Source: ATX-6F1 sp943369485 (lineage in GTDB: Bacteria; Cyanobacteriota; Cyanobacteriia; PCC-6307; Cyanobiaceae). Taken from it: a stretch of 64,000 nucleotides of DNA. Below are positions 16,312-24,797 of this stretch, piece by piece. The notes under the pieces were generated by a model. That model was not told where the DNA came from. It did not search any database and saw nothing but the letters and a program-made list of their open reading frames with translations. Every line of letters starts with the position of its first letter. The stretch's first letter is position 1. Both the position numbers and the translations under genes were made by a program. Where the stretch lies: positions 62,001-126,000 of the forward strand of contig CALRNH020000004.1 of the NCBI GenBank assembly GCA_943369485.1, given 5' to 3'.

Positions 16312-16671
16312 GCGTATTTGGCATCATTCTACAGTGTAAACACAACAGCCTCCATCATGGCACTGTGTAAAGCTACTTTACGCCTGACCTTTGGTATTCC
16401 TGCCAGCTCGAATATCGTGCGCCATGCTTTTCTGCGATGGGTTCATTTAGTCCGCAGGCTGGAGCAGTATTCTTGAGGGGAGCAGCATTTACACTCGGTG
16501 CTCCTCCAATGCCATCCAAGATGAGAGCTACTGACCCACGCAGGCCCGCCTAGCATCCAGATGCATAAGACGGGCGCAGGTGTTGTCTTTCATGTCCAAG
16601 AGATCCTGCCCGCTTCTGATCTGAGCGTTTGGCCGTCTAATCTTTTAATAAGCATCTAGAGGGCTTTACCT
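16312..16671. other. 360-base AT-rich gap with no recognised gene
   Basis: Neither strand has an open frame with family resemblance. An imperfect inverted pair ACAGTG/CACTGT lies near 16330-16375. Otherwise I see nothing in it. Confidence 0.4.
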
Positions 16672-17133
16672 ATGACCGTACACGGTGGTAGTCGGCAGAT
16701 CCTGATTCATGGCATGTTTCTCGTGCTGGTCGGATTGGTTTGGGGTCTCGTCGTCCCTGGAACTCCACACCCAAGACTCGCGCTAGCGGCTCACATTCAA
16801 TTCGTGACCAACGGCATGCTGTTTATTGTTCTAGCGACTGCAATGCTGACGCTGCCTCACCGTGTCGGCATCAAGTCCGTCTGGGTGATGGTGGTGGCGG
16901 CTTGGTTGACGTGGGCCATGGCGATTTCCGAAGTAGCCAATTCATGGTGGGGAACAACGCAGATGTTGCCTATTGCTGCGAGCCAGGCTGGCGCTAAAGG
17001 AGGCGATTCATGGCAGGAGATGATTGTCGCACTCGCGCACATAGGTGCTGGAGTGGGGCTGATCGCCGGGTTGGTGTTACTCCTCGTAGGCTTTCTAAGG
17101 TATGCACCAGCACTTGAACCGGGTGATGGGTAA
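16672..17133 (+). CDS. HabA-like (hydroxylaminobenzene mutase family) membrane protein
   Basis: The 153-aa protein has four hydrophobic helices. GGSRQILIHGMFLVLVGLVW, an NPRLALAAHI-like turn (HPRLALAAHIQFVTNGM) and the W-G-T...LPIA...WQE pattern (WWGTTQMLPIAASQAG, SWQEMIVA) fit the HAB family, which includes mutases acting on hydroxylaminobenzene. Many members are of unknown substrate, so I give the family only. ATG at 16672 begins just before the first helix. AT content matches the island. Confidence 0.65.
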   Translation: MTVHGGSRQILIHGMFLVLVGLVWGLVVPGTPHPRLALAAHIQFVTNGMLFIVLATAMLTLPHRVGIKSVWVMVVAAWLTWAMAISEVANSWWGTTQMLPIAASQAGAKGGDSWQEMIVALAHIGAGVGLIAGLVLLLVGFLRYAPALEPGDG

Positions 17134-17338
17134 GTGCGTCAACCGAGCGACGTAGCCGAACCTGCCCCTGGAGGGGACAGGCCACCAACAACTCACTGCT
17201 GAACCATCCTATGCTCCCTATCTGCCACGCAGGGGAAGCGTTAGGCCAAGAATATCTTTTAAAGAATTGCTGAAATCCGCGCCTCATGAACGTCGTGATC
17301 CGATCCGTTCCTGGCGCGGCATTTTCTAGACGTGCAAC

Positions 17339-17914
17339 ATGGCGAAGCCGACATCTGCCCATCGTCGTACCTTCAATGTTTTTTTGGCCGCCACCCTTGT
17401 CTCGGGATGCTTGTTGACGGCGATTCTTCTTGTCTCATTCGGGTATTCTCCAAGCGCTCAGGGCCTCAGTCCTGTCCCGGGACAGCCACGAGGCGGCCAG
17501 CTCACGACGGCTGAACATGACACCGCGCCCTGGGATGGTCCTGCCTTTGGCATTTGGATTTCGGCGGAGCAATTCGGAGGCAAGCCGGATTCCTGGATCT
17601 ATATCCGGATCTGGGATGCGCCTGAGAAATCTCAAAGGAAGGTTGTCTTTCCGGATAAGTCGATGAGATTGGGGGCGGTAATGTATTTCCTAGATCTGAA
17701 ATCGCCACGTTTGCTCGACTGGAAAAGTCAGCCCCGCCAAGAATTGAAAGGTTGGGTCCGCTTGGTTAGGGCGAATAGCAGGCAGCCTGTTCTCGGTGAA
17801 TTCGATTTCGTCTCAGAGGAAGCCATTTTGCTCAAGGGCCGATTTAAAGCTCAATGGATCAACAAGGGTTGGCTTGAGTCGGCCGAGCAACGCGATGCAT
17901 CGGACTCCCGATAA
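17339..17914 (+). CDS. Hypothetical anchored/secreted protein
   Basis: No recognised family. A basic N-terminus and a hydrophobic helix at residues 13-34 (FNVFLAATLVSGCLLTAILL) form a signal anchor. The ~150-residue remainder contains GPAFGIWISAEQFGG, SWIYIRIWDAPEKSQ, a Trp-rich core and GWVRLVRANSRQPVLGEFDF, suggesting a beta-rich extracytoplasmic domain. ATG at 17339 starts directly before the helix. It shares the island's composition; no partner can be named from context. Confidence 0.55.
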   Translation: MAKPTSAHRRTFNVFLAATLVSGCLLTAILLVSFGYSPSAQGLSPVPGQPRGGQLTTAEHDTAPWDGPAFGIWISAEQFGGKPDSWIYIRIWDAPEKSQRKVVFPDKSMRLGAVMYFLDLKSPRLLDWKSQPRQELKGWVRLVRANSRQPVLGEFDFVSEEAILLKGRFKAQWINKGWLESAEQRDASDSR

Positions 17915-18036
17915 AATCGGTCTTAATGGAAAGTCCAAGGTCTTGAGCCTCTAAGCGAGACCGTTGAATGCCATCAACAATGTTGACGGATTTTTGGTAT
18001 GTAGGAGATACTAATGCCAGCTGCCATCGAGAACCT

Positions 18037-18756
18037 GTGGCCGAGACCACCGACAACCTGGCGGTTCTGATTGACGCCGACAACGCCCAAGCGGCGGTGA
18101 TCAGCGAGCTGCTGGCGGAGGTGGCCCAGTACGGCACAGCCACTGTGAAGCGCGCCTATGGCGATTGGACCACCCCCAGGCTGGGCGGCTGGAAAGAGGT
18201 CCTCCATGTCCATGCCATTCAGCCCGTGCAGCAGTTCAGTTACACCAGCGGCAAGAACGCAACTGATTCAGCCCTGATCATCGATGCGATGGATCTGCTG
18301 CATGGCGGCCGGGTGGATGGCTTCTGCCTGGTGTCGTCAGACAGTGACTTCACCCGCCTGGCGACTCGCATTCGCGAGAGCGGGCTGGCGGCCTACGGCT
18401 TTGGAGAACAGAAGACCCCCAAGCCCTTCGTCGCCGCCTGCGACAAGTTTATCTACACAGAGATCCTTCGCAAGGCCTCCTCAGGAATCGCCAAGGTGGA
18501 GCCCCCCAACCAGGCCCCCCTGCGACCCTTCCTGCTGGGGGCCATCGCCGCGGTCACCCAGGAGGACGGCTGGGCCCCCTTGAGCACAGTGGGCAGTTTG
18601 CTGCTGAAGAATGACCCCTCCTTTGACGCCCGCAACTTCGGTTTCCGCAAGTTGAGCGAACTGGTGAAGGCTCAGCCCTACCTGTTGGTCAAGGAGGTGC
18701 CGATCGTGGCGGGCACCCAGCAGGTGCACCTGTTCGTGCAGTTGAAAAAGGGGTGA
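18037..18756 (+). CDS. NYN-domain nuclease-like protein with C-terminal LOTUS (OST-HTH) domain
   Basis: Residues 5-150 match the NYN (LabA/DUF88) PIN-like fold: LAVLIDADNAQ (metal-binding Asp), GKNATDSALIIDAMDLL, GFCLVSSDSDFTRLA and the following GYGFGE-like strand. These acidic residues fit a metal-dependent RNase. Residues ~165-240 (LRPFLLGAIAAVTQEDGWAP, FGFRKLSELVKAQPYL) form an OST-HTH/LOTUS RNA-binding domain. The frame opens at ATG 17968 but the first 23 residues are unlike the family, so GTG 18037 is preferred. A short ATG frame at 18014 with AGGAG nearby is out of frame. GC-rich like the core. Confidence 0.85.
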   Translation: MAETTDNLAVLIDADNAQAAVISELLAEVAQYGTATVKRAYGDWTTPRLGGWKEVLHVHAIQPVQQFSYTSGKNATDSALIIDAMDLLHGGRVDGFCLVSSDSDFTRLATRIRESGLAAYGFGEQKTPKPFVAACDKFIYTEILRKASSGIAKVEPPNQAPLRPFLLGAIAAVTQEDGWAPLSTVGSLLLKNDPSFDARNFGFRKLSELVKAQPYLLVKEVPIVAGTQQVHLFVQLKKG

Positions 18757-18784
18757 GGCGTCGCGAATCAGACGGCTTCGAGTT

Positions 18785-18985
18785 CAAACCAGATTCGCCG
18801 CCAACTCTGCCAACTCCCAACGCCCACCCCTGAGCAGCGTCTCATGCCCCGTCAGCTTCTGCCCGTTGAACCGCTCCACTCCCCAGGTGAGCCCGTTGCG
18901 GCAGGTATTCACGCAGGGATCGTCGATCTGAGAGGGATCACCGGTGAGCACAACTGTTGTTCCTTCCCTCACCCGGGTCACCATC
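18785..18985 (-). pseudogene. Orphan duplicate of the phoH-like gene 3' end
   Basis: Aligns without gaps to 22036-22236, the last ~66 codons of the intact phoH-like gene; by hand about 80% of positions agree over 180 bases. The encoded remnant reads VVLTGDPSQID...GLTWGVERFNGQ...TLLRGGRWELAELAANL, with substitutions at conserved sites. It lacks the rest of the gene. Together with the intact copy it brackets the 3-kb insert 18986-22035. Confidence 0.92.
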
Positions 18986-19063
18986 GATTCACATGTGTGC
19001 ACATGGTCTGCCCAACGGCCAGCTGCCGACACGGCATGGTTACCGGATCATGTTGGGCTTGAT

Positions 19064-19549
19064 ATGAAGAGGGTCGCGACAGCGTTATTGCTTCTTTCGC
19101 CCATTGTGATGCTCTTTGCCCTGGATTTGTATGAAAATGGATTTGCCATGGGAGGAGCATGTGACTTCGGCTTTGGCAAGCGCCTATGGTCTGTTCAGGA
19201 ATCAGCAATTCGCGGATACTTTTTAGAGAAATTGCCAAGCTCAATCAAGGTGGATAGTGTGGTTTGCACCGGCTTCACTGATTCCACTGTGGTCGCGACT
19301 TTTCATGTATCCCATGGCGATGCTAAACGGCTTGTCTCGAAGCTAGAGGCAACATTTCTCTCACGACAAAACCATCCGATTGTTGGTGATTCACAAAAGC
19401 GACGCAAGATGATTGGCCCCCCTTCCCGTAGCACATACATTTACTATCTTCCGGGTCTCCAGCTGTTTGATGTGCGCACAGTAAGCATTTCTATCCCTAA
19501 CAATGTTAACGAGGCATCTACGGTGGTTTTCGATGGTGGCAATAACTGA
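19064..19549 (+). CDS. Hypothetical signal-anchored protein in the phoH-flanked insert
   Basis: Unrecognised family, 161 aa. It starts MKRVATALLLLSPIVMLFAL, a basic tip and hydrophobic segment fitting a signal peptide or anchor, then a soluble domain with two Cys (GGACDFGF, VVCTGF) and FHVSHGDAKRLVSKLEA. ATG at 19064 was chosen over the in-frame start at 18944, which lies in the phoH remnant. AT-richer than the core. Confidence 0.55.
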   Translation: MKRVATALLLLSPIVMLFALDLYENGFAMGGACDFGFGKRLWSVQESAIRGYFLEKLPSSIKVDSVVCTGFTDSTVVATFHVSHGDAKRLVSKLEATFLSRQNHPIVGDSQKRRKMIGPPSRSTYIYYLPGLQLFDVRTVSISIPNNVNEASTVVFDGGNN

Positions 19550-19733
19550 CTCGAAAGCACCTAACCATAAAACCCAGCGTTCGATCAAGCCTCGTCGCTG
19601 TTTTGAACAGCACCCAGCGCAGTGCGGCCTAAGACCTCGCTCAAGCGGAGAGCCAATAAGCGGCCGCTGAGCGCGACTATTATCAGCCATCTCATTCATT
19701 ACTGACATGAGTTCCGAACAGAATTTGCTATAA

Positions 19734-20177
19734 TTTAGAAAGGACGCCAGCAGTCTTGGCGTAGCCGAATCTACTTGGCGCGAAGCAATTGCCCATGCCA
19801 CTTCCGATCCCGTTGTTGGAATTCGCCATGCTGCAATCGTAGGCGACCATTCCTATCGCATCCATATCGCAGCAATTCCGCAACAGGTTGGTTGCCATTT
19901 CCATCGGGAAGGGGCGGAGGATTACGTCATTGTTGAAGGCGAAGGCGTGCTCCATTTTGGCAGAGTGACAGGCGATTCAAGTAATCCATTGGTAGCACCT
20001 GAGGATTGGAGGCAAATTTCTGTCAAAGCCGGAGATGCCTTCGTTATACCGCCCGGTTATGCTCATCAGCTTCGCAAATCCGGAAGCTGTGATTTAACTC
20101 TCTTGTTCGCGTGTCCGGATACTCATCTCGACGACTCCAGGGATCGCACAATGTTGGCCGATGCGCCGCGGTTGTGA
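19734..20177 (+). pseudogene. Cupin protein lacking a usable start codon
   Basis: After a TAA at 19731 the frame reads uninterrupted to 20177 and carries both cupin motifs: GCHFHREGAEDYVIVEGEG (metal-binding His-x-His and Glu) and AGDAFVIPPGYAHQL. The upstream part (WREAIAHATSDPVVGIRHA, GDHSYRIHIA) also looks like real protein. Yet no ATG, GTG or TTG is in frame before GTG at 19947, which would start after the metal site. So the 5' end seems lost, or a non-standard codon is used. Confidence 0.65.
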
Positions 20178-20419
20178 TTATCGGATATCAAAGCGATGGA
20201 CTGGACAAGAGGCCTTGTCATGTTGCGCAGTGATCAACAGCGAGCATGGTCCTGTGCCAGTCATCGCTGTCGTACATCATGCTTTACACCAGCTTTTAAG
20301 ATTCATCGTATTGCCGGATCTTTCGGCATATAGTTATCTTCAGTCTGCGGAAATTGAGTTGACCATTTAATCTTATGACGAATCAGTATATTGAGCTCAG
20401 ATCAAGGAGTAACTCTCAT

Positions 20420-21967
20420 ATGCGATTAAATCGAACTCGGCTTTGTCACTCCGCCTCCCTCGCCGTCGTTGTCCTTGCTGCAGGCAGTTGCGCTGTCAGT
20501 CATCCAACGATCGATCGTGCCAAGTTTGGTGCGGCATGGAAAGCCGTTGACTGCAAAACCTTTAACGTGCCGGCTTCTGTAGCTGCCCGCTCCGATTGCG
20601 GTTACGTCACCGTCCCCGAGCAGCACTGCCAACCCCAGGGCCGCACCATCCAACTGGCTGTGGTGCGTACCCGGAGTACCAGCCAAGCCCCTGCGGCCGA
20701 TCCACTGTTTGTCGAGCAGGGTGGCCCTGGGGACTCCACCATTGGCGACATCGCCGATGGTGCCTTTCCATCGTATCCGGAACTCCCAGCCTTGTCAAAG
20801 AACCGCGATTTGATCTTCGTGGAGGAGCGGGGGACACGGTTTTCCAAGCCTTTCCTGTCCTGCCCAGAGCTGAATGCGCACAACATTGCCGTGGTCAAAG
20901 GGCAGGCAACATACACCGATCCAAGCTGGATCAAGGTATGCAATGACCGCCTCAAGGCTCAAGGGGTGAACCCCAGCGCCTTCAATACGCGGGAGAATGC
21001 GGCTGATGTTTATGCTGTAGCGGAAACGTTGGGCTACCCGCACTTCAACTATTACGGTGTTTCCTATGGAACGCTGTTAGGGCAGTACGTCATTGCCCAG
21101 GCGCACAAGCACAAGGCGAAACTCCGCAGCGTGATCCTCGATGGCGTGGTCAGAGCGGATATTGATTTCAATCTGGCCTCGAGCCATACGATCAGCTACG
21201 CGTTGAGGAACTTGTTCAAGGCCTGCGCGCAGGATAAGAAATGCAACTCAACCTATCCCAAGCTGGAGCCCACGTTTCTGAAGGTCGTCGATCAACTCAA
21301 CCGCAAACCTGTGCCCCTCACCCTCACCATTCCCTCCAGCAAAAAGACGTTCACCACCCAGCTCGATGGCATGGCCTTTGTTTCTGGCATCGAATCCTTC
21401 CTGGCCCGACCCTATTCCGGTGAATCGGCCCGTGGCAGTTCCCTGCCGAAGTACATCTACGCCGCGAGCCAGGGTGATTTTGGTTGGATAGCACCAGCAC
21501 TCTCCGATCTGGAACCCAAGGGGGCCAGGGAGATGTATCACACGGTCCTCTGTGCTCGGGTGAAATCGATTCAAGTGACGCCCGATGAGGTGCTGCCGCC
21601 CCCCTATTCCCAGTTGCTTCCCTTGGGTATCCGCGAAGCCGAAGCTGTCACGAAGGCCTGTGACGTTCTCCAGGTGGAGTTGAAGCCTCACTTTGTCTAC
21701 GAAAATCCGGAGATCCCCACCCTGGTGTTGAATGGTTCCTACGACCCGGTCACACCCCAGCCCTACGGGGAAGCCGTGGCCAGGAAGATGAAAACGGCCT
21801 ATGTCTACACCTTCCCCGGTGTTGGGCATGGGGCGTTGTTTGCGCCGCGGGGTATGGCTGCGGAAGCGTGCGTGACCCACATCGCTTCTGACTTTTTGAC
21901 GAACCCCAGGCAAACTCCCGATAGCCGCTGTCTGGCCCGGGTGAAGCCTGCGTTTGTCGTGGAGTAA
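20420..21967 (+). CDS. Secreted alpha/beta hydrolase, S33 tripeptidyl-aminopeptidase-like
   Basis: 515 aa. The N-terminus (basic, then SASLAVVVLAAGSCA) is a signal peptide, possibly a weak lipobox. Catalytic triad candidates: Ser in YGVSYGTLLG, Asp in LNGSYDPVTP and His in FPGVGHGALF. EQGGPG forms the oxyanion motif typical of S33 peptidases, and the C-terminal TAP-like domain is present. Probably releases N-terminal peptides or prolines outside the cytoplasm; substrate unknown. ATG at 20420 has AAGGAG ten bases upstream; the in-frame start at 20375 lacks one. It is the largest gene of the phoH-flanked insert. Confidence 0.85.
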   Translation: MRLNRTRLCHSASLAVVVLAAGSCAVSHPTIDRAKFGAAWKAVDCKTFNVPASVAARSDCGYVTVPEQHCQPQGRTIQLAVVRTRSTSQAPAADPLFVEQGGPGDSTIGDIADGAFPSYPELPALSKNRDLIFVEERGTRFSKPFLSCPELNAHNIAVVKGQATYTDPSWIKVCNDRLKAQGVNPSAFNTRENAADVYAVAETLGYPHFNYYGVSYGTLLGQYVIAQAHKHKAKLRSVILDGVVRADIDFNLASSHTISYALRNLFKACAQDKKCNSTYPKLEPTFLKVVDQLNRKPVPLTLTIPSSKKTFTTQLDGMAFVSGIESFLARPYSGESARGSSLPKYIYAASQGDFGWIAPALSDLEPKGAREMYHTVLCARVKSIQVTPDEVLPPPYSQLLPLGIREAEAVTKACDVLQVELKPHFVYENPEIPTLVLNGSYDPVTPQPYGEAVARKMKTAYVYTFPGVGHGALFAPRGMAAEACVTHIASDFLTNPRQTPDSRCLARVKPAFVVE

Positions 21968-22034
21968 TCGTTCTGAGTTGGTAATCGCTGCTCAGGGCTA
22001 GTGGCGGAGCAGGCATTGCCCATGCCCATGGTTC

Positions 22035-23426
22035 TCAAAGCAAATTCGCCGCCAGCTCCGCCAACTCCGAACGCTCCCCTCTCAGCAGCGTCACATGGCC
22101 CGCCAGCGCCTGCCCCTTGAACCGCTCCACCAGCCAGGTGAGGCCATTGCTGTCGGCATCCACGTAGGGATTGTCAATCTGATAGGGATCACCGGTGAGC
22201 ACGATCTTGGTGCCTTCCCCCACCCGGGTCACGATCGTTTTCACCTCGTGGGGGGTGAGGTTCTGGGCCTCATCCACCACCATGAACTGGCGCGGAATCG
22301 AGCGGCCACGGATGTAACTGATCGCCTCCACCTCCAGAAGCCCCATGCCCTTGAGATCGGCCCAGTTGCTGCGCTGGGCCCGGGCCCCCCGCCCGCGGCC
22401 GGCCCCCGTTTCGTCGCTGGCATTGGACCCGAGCAGGAAATCGAGGTTGTCGATGATCGGCTGCATCCAGGGGCCCAGCTTTTCCTGCAGATCGCCGGGC
22501 AGAAAGCCGATGTCCTTGCCCAGGGGGATCACCGGCCGGGTCACCAGCAGCCGGTCGTAGAGGTGGTCATCGGCCACCTGGTGCAGCCCCGCCGCCAAGG
22601 CCAGCAGGGTCTTGCCCGTGCCCGCCTTGCCCACCAGTGTGAGCAGCTGGATGGCCGGATCCAGCAGCAGATCGAGGGCGAAGGTCTGCTCGCGGTTCCG
22701 AGGCAGGATGCGCCCCAACTTGATCCGGTGCACCTTCTGCAGCGGCTGCAGGCGGCGGGTCGCCCCGTCGTAGCGGGCCAGCAGGGTGTGATTGCCCTGG
22801 AGTTCATCCACCAGCGTCACCCCTTCATTCGCCTGGAGCGTGACCCCCGCCAGTGCCCCCTCCGGCAGCTGCTCAATCCCCAGGCCCCCACCGCCCTTGA
22901 ACTGCTCCATCAGTGCGGCACTCACCGGCAGTTCGCAGAACCCCGGGTAGAGGTCCGCCAGGTCCACCTTGTCGGTGCTGTAGTCCTGGGCGATCAGCCC
23001 CACCGCATCGGCCTTGATGCGCAGGTTGGTGTCCTTGGTGACCAGCACCACCGGTGACTTGCTGCCCATCACCTCCTGCAGCCGCTGCTCCAGCGCCACC
23101 GCCAGGATGTTGTTGTCGCCGTTGCCCGCCTTCAGCTCCGGAGGCAGCTGGCTGAGGGTTTCGCTCCGGCAGAACACCACCTTGAGGGTGCCGTGGTGAA
23201 CGTCGTCGATCTCCACCCCGTCGGACAGGTTGCCCTTCTGCCGGAGGCCATCCAGCAGCCGGGACACCTGCCGGGCATTACGGCCTTTCTCGGAGGAGTC
23301 CCGCTTGAAGCGATCGATTTCCTCGACCACCTCGATCGGGATCACAACATCGTTGTCTTCGAAGCGGGTGAGGGCACGGGGGTCGTGCAGCAGGACGTTG
23401 GTGTCGAGAACGAAGGTCTTGCGCAT
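22035..23426 (-). CDS. PIN-PhoH family ATPase (YlaK-like)
   Basis: 463 aa. Residues 1-130 are a PIN nuclease domain (FVLDTNVLLHDP, IDRFKRDSSEKGRNAR, GDNNILAVAL, LVTKDTNLRIKA). Residues ~235-463 are the PhoH P-loop ATPase: LVGKAGTGKTLLALAAG (Walker A), FMVVDEAQNLTPHEV (Walker B), VLTGDPYQIDNPYVD. PIN-PhoH proteins are thought to act as RNA helicase/nucleases. ATG at 23426 fits the family. The last ~200 bases have a decayed twin at 18785. Confidence 0.94.
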   Translation of the reverse strand: MRKTFVLDTNVLLHDPRALTRFEDNDVVIPIEVVEEIDRFKRDSSEKGRNARQVSRLLDGLRQKGNLSDGVEIDDVHHGTLKVVFCRSETLSQLPPELKAGNGDNNILAVALEQRLQEVMGSKSPVVLVTKDTNLRIKADAVGLIAQDYSTDKVDLADLYPGFCELPVSAALMEQFKGGGGLGIEQLPEGALAGVTLQANEGVTLVDELQGNHTLLARYDGATRRLQPLQKVHRIKLGRILPRNREQTFALDLLLDPAIQLLTLVGKAGTGKTLLALAAGLHQVADDHLYDRLLVTRPVIPLGKDIGFLPGDLQEKLGPWMQPIIDNLDFLLGSNASDETGAGRGRGARAQRSNWADLKGMGLLEVEAISYIRGRSIPRQFMVVDEAQNLTPHEVKTIVTRVGEGTKIVLTGDPYQIDNPYVDADSNGLTWLVERFKGQALAGHVTLLRGERSELAELAANLL

Positions 23427-23543
23427 GGCGCCCCCCTGGGCCTGGCCTGATTGAAAACCTACCCCCGCTCTGGGCCGTCAGCTGACTCGATCGAGGCCCG
23501 CCTCGGCCCCGACCTACGCTCCCGCAGACCTCACCAGCTCGGC

Positions 23544-24731
23544 GTGCCTGCCCTTCCCCTTCCGCTCAGCTTGCTCCTGTTGGGGGCCCTGCTGTTCGGG
23601 CTCACTCTGCTGGTCCTGGAGTTGCGCCACCGGCTGCGGCCCGCCTCGCCGCTCATCCTGCGCTCGGGTCCCTGGACCGTGCGTTCCTTCGATCAGGGCC
23701 TCAAGGCGATCGGCGACATCGAGATCGCCAACCCCCACGGGCGCATGGAGGTGATGGTGCCCGAGCTGCGCATGGTTCCCACCCTGCTGGGCACGGGCCG
23801 CCTCGACCAGCTCAAGGTCAGCACGCGCATCGAGGCGCTTCACCCCGATGAGGAGGCCAGAGCCGACGGCTACTGGGCCGCCTACATCGTCAAAGGCCAC
23901 AAGCGCACCCGGGCGCGGCTGACCGTGCGCATCGAGGCCCCCCCTGGCCTCGAACTGAGATCGCTGCTCGATACCCTCTGGGTGGAATTGTTCTGGATGA
24001 ATTACGGACCCTTCGGCCGCCTGGAGCGCCGCGACGGCCTGCTGGTGCCCCTGCGCAGGCCCGAGCCCGTGGCTCCCGAGGCAGCCGCCTGGCGCGAGGG
24101 AGACGGCTGCCTGGTGCTGCCCGTGCGCACTCACCTGCTCGGGGTGCTCGACGATCCCGCCGAGGTGCTCCAGCACTATGCGGGCGCCGCGCTGCAGCCG
24201 GGTGACATCCTCACCATCGGCGAGACCCCCCTGGCGGTGATCCAGGGCCGCTACCACCACCCTTCCACGGTGCAACCCTCGGCCCTGGCCCGGCTGCTCT
24301 GCCGCGTGTTCCACCCCACCAGCAGCCTGGCCACCGCCTGCGGCCTGCAGACCTTGATCGACCAGGTGGGTCCCGCCCGGGTTCTGGTGGCCTGGATCCT
24401 GGGCAGCCTGCTCAAGCTGGTGGGAAGCAAAGGGGGCTTCTACCGCCTCGCCGGCCCCCAGGCCCGGCTGATCGATGACATCACCGGCACCACCCCCCCC
24501 TATGACCAGACGATCGTGCTGGGCCCCGACCAGCCGGAGCGAGCCTGCCGCGAGCTGGCGGCGGAGCTGGGGGTGCCCGTGGCTGTGGTGGATGTGAACG
24601 ACCTGGGGCGGGTCAAGGTGCTCGCCTCCAGCCCCGGCTGCGACGAGGCTCTGCTGCAGCGGGCCCTGCGCCCCAACCCCGCCGGCAATGCCAACGAGCG
24701 CACCCCGCTGGTGGTGGTGCGTCCGGCCTGA
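23544..24731 (+). CDS. CofE/F420-0:gamma-glutamyl ligase-like protein with N-terminal membrane helix
   Basis: One membrane helix (LPLSLLLLGALLFGLTLLVLE) is followed by a ~330-residue CofE-like domain: PVRTHLLGVLDDP, LQPGDILTIGET-like (ALQPGDILTIGE), GARVLVAWILGS-like and YDQTIVLGPDQPERACRELA, then PVAVVDVNDLGRVKVLA. In F420 makers CofE adds Glu to F420-0; cyanobacteria of this group are not known to make F420, so the reaction here is open. GTG at 23544 precedes the helix; the frame opens at TTG 23451. Divergent from the phoH-like gene. Confidence 0.7.
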   Translation: MPALPLPLSLLLLGALLFGLTLLVLELRHRLRPASPLILRSGPWTVRSFDQGLKAIGDIEIANPHGRMEVMVPELRMVPTLLGTGRLDQLKVSTRIEALHPDEEARADGYWAAYIVKGHKRTRARLTVRIEAPPGLELRSLLDTLWVELFWMNYGPFGRLERRDGLLVPLRRPEPVAPEAAAWREGDGCLVLPVRTHLLGVLDDPAEVLQHYAGAALQPGDILTIGETPLAVIQGRYHHPSTVQPSALARLLCRVFHPTSSLATACGLQTLIDQVGPARVLVAWILGSLLKLVGSKGGFYRLAGPQARLIDDITGTTPPYDQTIVLGPDQPERACRELAAELGVPVAVVDVNDLGRVKVLASSPGCDEALLQRALRPNPAGNANERTPLVVVRPA

Positions 24732-24754
24732 TCTCGTCAGCGGATCTAGCTCGA

Positions 24755-24760
24755 TACAGT
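24755..24760 (+). promoter_or_regulatory. Possible -10 element (TACAGT) before the GNAT-like/ruvX run
   Basis: TACAGT lies 38 bases before the GTG at 24798. No convincing -35 hexamer is visible. Guess from sequence form only. Confidence 0.25.
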
Positions 24761-24797
24761 TGGGTTTCAGCGCGAGCCACCCATCAGCGCCACTGCC

